From Temnothorax longispinosus (Eukaryota > Arthropoda > Insecta > Hymenoptera > Formicidae): a stretch of DNA of 64,000 bases. Below the pieces are notes generated by a model, which was not told the DNA's origin, made no database searches, and saw only the letters and a list, made by a program, of their open reading frames with translations. Positions 59,464 to 64,000 of this stretch are shown here, piece after piece. The stretch is taken from positions 4,433,019-4,497,018 of the forward strand of contig NC_092367.1 in the NCBI RefSeq assembly GCF_030848805.1. Direction: 5' to 3'. Positions within the stretch are counted from its first letter, which is position 1. Every line of letters starts with the position of its first letter. The position numbers and the translations under genes were made by a program.

Positions 59464-60670
59464 CAATACAATATAAAAACAGAGATGATGTTTAAATATG
59501 CGTGTTATCCATGCGTATAGCATCGAGTGATTGAGCAAATTACTGCTATCGAGAAACCACGTATGTCTGACCTACATTACGATTTCAAACGTTATTACTT
59601 TGAAAAACAAAACGGCGGGCTTTTAAATATCTTGAAGTTTTACAAGCGCATCGAGAAATCAAACATTTAAATACAATCTTGACTAAGAGCTCGCTGTCGA
59701 GCGATCATAAATGAAGAAACGAGGATATAAACTCCAAGCTCGGGCGTACACTTTTAGATTTGCGAGTATATGTTTCGTCGAGCAGCGAAGCGACCGGGAA
59801 CAGGCATGAGGCGAGTGTCATAAATTCGGCTGCGGGCGGTGTGAACGTCTTCCTTCGTTTCAGGATTCTGTACCGGCGTGTACGTACCGTCCCGAACGTA
59901 GGATGCTGGAGTACTCGCTCGTAAATGATCACGATTCACGCGGAAAAGTAGCTCATGAGTATAGAGTGCCATTATCGTGACGTACCGTCACTAGAGCGTG
60001 GAGAAGTCGAACTCGAAAACCGGAAATGATGGTGCGGTGCGTCGGCAAGGGTTGAGGCAGAAGAGCGGATGTAGGCAACTTAAGAGGATCGAAGGAGGTA
60101 TCAAGAGGGTGACGTGGGGAGGGGAGGGAAGCTAGGAAAACAGCGAGAGACTGACGGGTACGAAGACGCGAAATTCATGTGGGGTAGTAAGTAAGGCATT
60201 GCATGTAAATTGCAGAATATAAAATCGCAATACGACAGAACTGTCAAGAAGGAAGAGGCCTCGATTGTACAAAGTTTACGACAAATCAAATGGGGAAAAG
60301 TCTATTGCAAGCTAAATGCTCTAGATTTTACGATGCGTCGAAATAAGAGACGCGAGCACTAATTACAGCCGTAGAATTACCAACTAATTTAAATTTAATT
60401 TTAATGAGAGATCATTCAGTTAACTTAGAAATTTAGATTTTTTTAAAATTGAAATTTGACATGTTAATAATTCTCGAGTTGTCAAGTACTTTTGATTTCC
60501 TTTGAAGTCGCTGCTACGCGCCGTAATGAAAACGTGGATATTTGCCCGGTACTTTCGACGCTTTCCTCTTTGCATATGAAAAAAGCCCCTGTCTTCGTCG
60601 ACAGCACACCGTTTCTCTCGCATTTCAGGAAAGTAGTTAATTCGAAATCACTATCGCATGATTCACTATT
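59464..60670. other. Gene-free stretch, 59.5-60.7 kb
   Basis: No supported exon. An open frame of about 60 codons (60492 onward, plus) runs into the repeat locus. Confidence 0.5.
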
Positions 60671-60914
60671 AATGTATTCCTTCTTACTGCATTTTTCTTT
60701 ATAAATTCATTAAGTAAGTTATCTAGGCTCAGTTCTTATCTTGTTTAGAATCTGGGATAGTATACCTACTGCAAAAAGAAATAAGTGAGACGTATACAAT
60801 TCTCTTCTTTTTTTATTTGGTTTGACAGGGCAAATGTATTCCTTCTTACTGCATTTTTCTTTATAAATTTATTGAATCTTTTATCTAGGTTCAGTTCTTA
60901 TCTTGTTCAGAATC
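60671..60914. repeat. About 150-bp tandem repeat, locus 4 (about 1.6 units)
   Basis: Starts mid-unit at TGTATTCCTTCTTACTGC, with a second unit at TATTTGGTTTGACAGGGCAA, ending in CTTGTTCAGAATCT. Same orientation as the other loci. The first unit has an insertion (TATACC) before CTGCAAAAAGAAATAAG. Confidence 0.9.
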
Positions 60915-61505
60915 TTCTGAATGGATGTGCAAAACCGTTGAGTCTGGATGATCATAAATACGTTTTTAATCTTCTTAACGTCGAAAATGAATGCTCAGCT
61001 GTCCAAGTGGGGTGTAGTCAACATCAATCTGATCAACTTTGCGAATTGAGGTAGTAGAGTAGTAACTGAAAGATTCTGTTTAAGAAACGTCACCACACAT
61101 CCATTAGATTAGTTACTGTGACATTTCTTTGTTGCAAAGATATGATGAAACCTATTTGTATGAAGTCTCAGTTGCTCTGTATCAAAGTGGTTTCGTTCCT
61201 CGATTTTTTCATTCTTTTCTTTTTTTTCGGGTATGGAGTTTCTATACTCGGTTTACACCCTTCAAGATTATTTTTCGACTCTACGCCATTGAGACGCGCG
61301 CACGCACGCAGTCCCTTTGTTTTGCCAGTAGGTTTATTTCATTTCGCCGACCCTCGTCGTTCCCTGTGGATAGAAGGTCGATTTCGCGGTATAACAATGG
61401 ACACGCCACCAAATCACGGCGCTTACGTATGCACTGGACGACGATTCCTTGATAATCCACCGTCGCGCGATCGTATACATACACACATGTACACATATAT
61501 ATTGT

Positions 61506-61509
<4 letters not shown>

Positions 61510-61561
<52 letters not shown>
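61510..61561. repeat. (TA)26 microsatellite
   Basis: Uninterrupted TA dinucleotides over about 52 bases. Confidence 0.97.
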
Positions 61562-61564
<3 letters not shown>

Positions 61565-62997
61565 GTTTGCGAAGTTTGCTCAACCTACAGCCATCGGCAC
61601 CGGCTTTGCGTACGATCAGCAAATGTTTACACCGGACGGCAGTGGGGAAACGCCGAAAGCTCGAAGCTCCCTCGCAGAGTCTCGCTTACCCTTTGTTCCA
61701 CCCTCGATTGCCGCCATGAGTTCGATGTTTTGCCTCGACATGCATAGGATGCATGTATTCTAAATTCTAAGTACTGTAAAAAGATAAATAATAACTTTAA
61801 AAAATGTGTGCTCGTCTCTTTCTTTAATATGATGATACTGCCAATCTGGTAGATATAGAGTACTCTAGACTTATTCCATGCTACCGTTACCAGTCATTCA
61901 CATCGGTCCGGAGGGCCTCTTTCGTACTCCACTCTACGCAATTCCTCGGGGTTGCTAACAGCCGCCGCCACCGCGAGTTCTCGAGTCTCTCGCGGCTGGT
62001 GGGTTCTTTGTGTTTGCTGGTTGCCCGGGCAACCCTCGAAGAGTTTGCCCAGGATTAAATATGTAGTTTCGAATTAGGCGAGTCTCTCTCTGCCCGTGAA
62101 ACGCAGTCTAAGACGACGTGTTCTCGAGCTATGCGGACGAGCGGTTCTTTAGATCCATAGGCAACAAAGCGCGTCTGAGGGTTGAAAGGAGTCCGCGTGT
62201 GGCCGTCGGGGGCTCGGTCGGGGGCGGATCCGGTGTTTTGCGATGCGAGATTACTCATTTCGGCGACAGAGAAGTATAACGCCGCGACTAGAAACAACAA
62301 ACTATTTTGTTTCTTTTCTTTCGCTTCTCAAACGAAACTGTTTTCCTTTTGGAGAAAAATTTCACTTATTTTATCGGGATATCTGACGACATATATTCAG
62401 AAATCTTTAGAACAGAATATCAATATTTTTAGTTATTCCGACATTTCAAACTTTTTAGCTATTTAATAAATAAAGGGAAAAGCCCAGAAAAGTATGTGGT
62501 TTATTCATTTTGTCTTCTCTATTTTTGTGCGCGTTTGGAAGATTATGTTAATGCAGATTTACTTATGGTTACTGCAAAATTAATTAGTTTTTCACAAACG
62601 AAAAATACATTCTAAACTCGTTAAAATATTTTCTTTTAAAATGTCTCTTGCGTGTGTGTCTTGTGTAAGTTAATTGTATACATTGTTTGATTAATTTCTT
62701 TATAAGTGCACAGTTTTTAATTAACTAATTATAATATTTAACTTTTTATTAACTACGGCTGTAGCTCTCGTTGCAGTTTTTGCTCTAGATTTTATGCTGT
62801 ATGTGAAAAAATAATTTACCATTCACCAGTACGATGCGCAGCAGCGGAGTTATATACAATGACGTCAATTTGTAAAATACAAATATATTTGAGAATTAAG
62901 GAAATGATCGAAATAATTAATGTTCCAAAAAAATAATTATTGCGCATATTAAATGCTTTATTCGTTTTTTAAGCAGATACCCAATAAAAGAAATTTT

Positions 62998-63130
62998 AAT
63001 TCAATAAAACAATAAATTTAATTTTGACAACAAATGATTTCCAATATAAACTTTAATAAATTTTTAATTTAATAAAACAATTCATTTAATTTTACAACAA
63101 ATGATTTTCAATATAAATTTTAATAAACTT
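62998..63130. repeat. 68-bp tandem duplication
   Basis: Two AT-rich copies, starting AATTCAATAAAACAAT at 62998 and AATTTAATAAAACAAT at 63066, both with ACAACAAATGATTT and CAATATAAA. Confidence 0.8.
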
Positions 63131-64000
63131 TTCCAATATTAATTTTATAAAATTTTTCAAAACAAAAGGGAAAAATAATCTACATGTTTGAAACATATGT
63201 TTAAACATTTTTTATCTATAAATATCAAATAATTTTATACATATGCTCTCTAAATTTTTTGGAGTGGAATCTCAACTCTTTTGGACTATACGTACCTATA
63301 TCGCTATACCATGTTATTATATTTTATTATATCTTTTTATTACCTATTTATATGTTAGATAATAATAGAATTATAATTTAAGGGATGCATCCTTGCATCT
63401 GTTCTCTCAGTTGTTCTTAAATGTGCACGTATCTATGCATGAATGCAAAGAGAACTTTGATGCAAGCTTGTGCATAATCCGTAAAAATAAGCGTGACAGA
63501 AAGTTAACGTAGCATTCTCTTATATGACGATACTTTCGATGTATTACCGATTGGAGAAAAGTTTTAATAGGCGAGCACTTTCAAACACGCGGAGTCTTGA
63601 ATTCTTAATAACGATAAAAAAAAATAAATCCCTAGTTATTATTGCAACTTTAATACTTTATCGATGCGAAATACGGCTATTGTATAAATAATGAGATTGC
63701 TCGTAATAATCAAATTCTAAAATCGTTATAAGCCTTCGAGTGTGCCAGGTAACTGTTAACTGATTAATGTCCAAGCTTTTAGCGGGCTAGCGGAGTATAT
63801 AGTTTCATACATCATTTATATCATATTTATCAGAGCTTGATAGATCTATTACAATATGGTCAATAATGGTCTATTTTAATCGCTTAAAATCGTCAGAATT
63901 TTTTACAAGACATTCTATTGTTAAATTTTCGTATTGTTTCGAAATTCTATGAATACTATATGAAGATTCCAGATAAAAAATATTATCAGTTAAAAATAAA

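Larger units (their letters stand above)
60915..64000. other. Gene-free end of the window
   Basis: Contains a long (TA)n, a CpG-rich patch at 61.9-62.3 kb and then about 1.6 kb of AT-rich DNA with a 68-bp tandem duplication. The 209-codon open frame spanning 61118-61747 runs through the TA repeat and is not credible. Confidence 0.55.

Noticed and set aside
61118..61747. 209-codon plus-strand open frame
   Set aside because: It runs through the (TA)26 repeat; neighbouring frames are equally open there and no domain is seen. Only its first part is mentioned as a weak candidate.
18541..64000. tRNA genes, known microRNAs, histone or snRNA genes
   Set aside because: I looked for T-arm motifs and familiar insect microRNA seeds by eye and found none. 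A tRNAscan-SE and Infernal run would be needed to exclude them.

Overview
The window is insect nuclear DNA. Three spliced genes with GT-AG (and one GC-AG) introns fill the first 18.5 kb, and the protein sequences are clearly insect-type. The mosaic of AT-rich and CpG-rich DNA, together with many short terminal-inverted-repeat elements, fits Hymenoptera and probably an ant. The order and the ant assignment are inferences from overall character, not from a marker gene.

Region 1 (1-6506, minus strand) is the 5' portion of nompC/TRPN, the mechanotransduction channel of insect mechanosensory neurons. I can place the start codon, seven complete exons and the start of an eighth, about 531 residues in one continuous reading frame covering the N-terminus and roughly the first 13 ankyrin repeats. 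The rest, including the channel pore, lies off the left edge. One intron appears to be of the rare GC-AG class.

Region 2 (6507-9794) is the divergent intergenic interval between nompC and the next gene. It carries three foldback elements packed into about 700 bp. Region 3 (9795-16251, plus) is a complete eight-exon gene for an ACSF2-type acyl-CoA synthetase (603 residues) with a likely mitochondrial N-terminus. Region 4 (17223-18540, plus) is a complete five-exon gene for the small U2 snRNP auxiliary factor subunit U2af38/U2AF1 (240 residues). A 156-bp foldback element lies just past its stop codon.

Region 5 (18.5-64 kb) is about 45 kb in which I find no convincing protein-coding gene. It holds microsatellites, at least five further foldback elements, and a family of roughly 150-bp tandem repeats present at four separate places (41.2, 50.2, 51.0 and 60.7 kb). 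Scattered TATA-box, initiator and splice-site look-alikes are present, but I could not tie any of them to a known gene. It may be a large intron or regulatory domain of a gene whose coding exons lie outside the window. The three genes are not functionally linked (mechanosensation, lipid activation, splicing). I found no tRNA, rRNA, CRISPR array or intact autonomous transposase, and I could not demonstrate a new biological system here. The repeat families are the least explained content.
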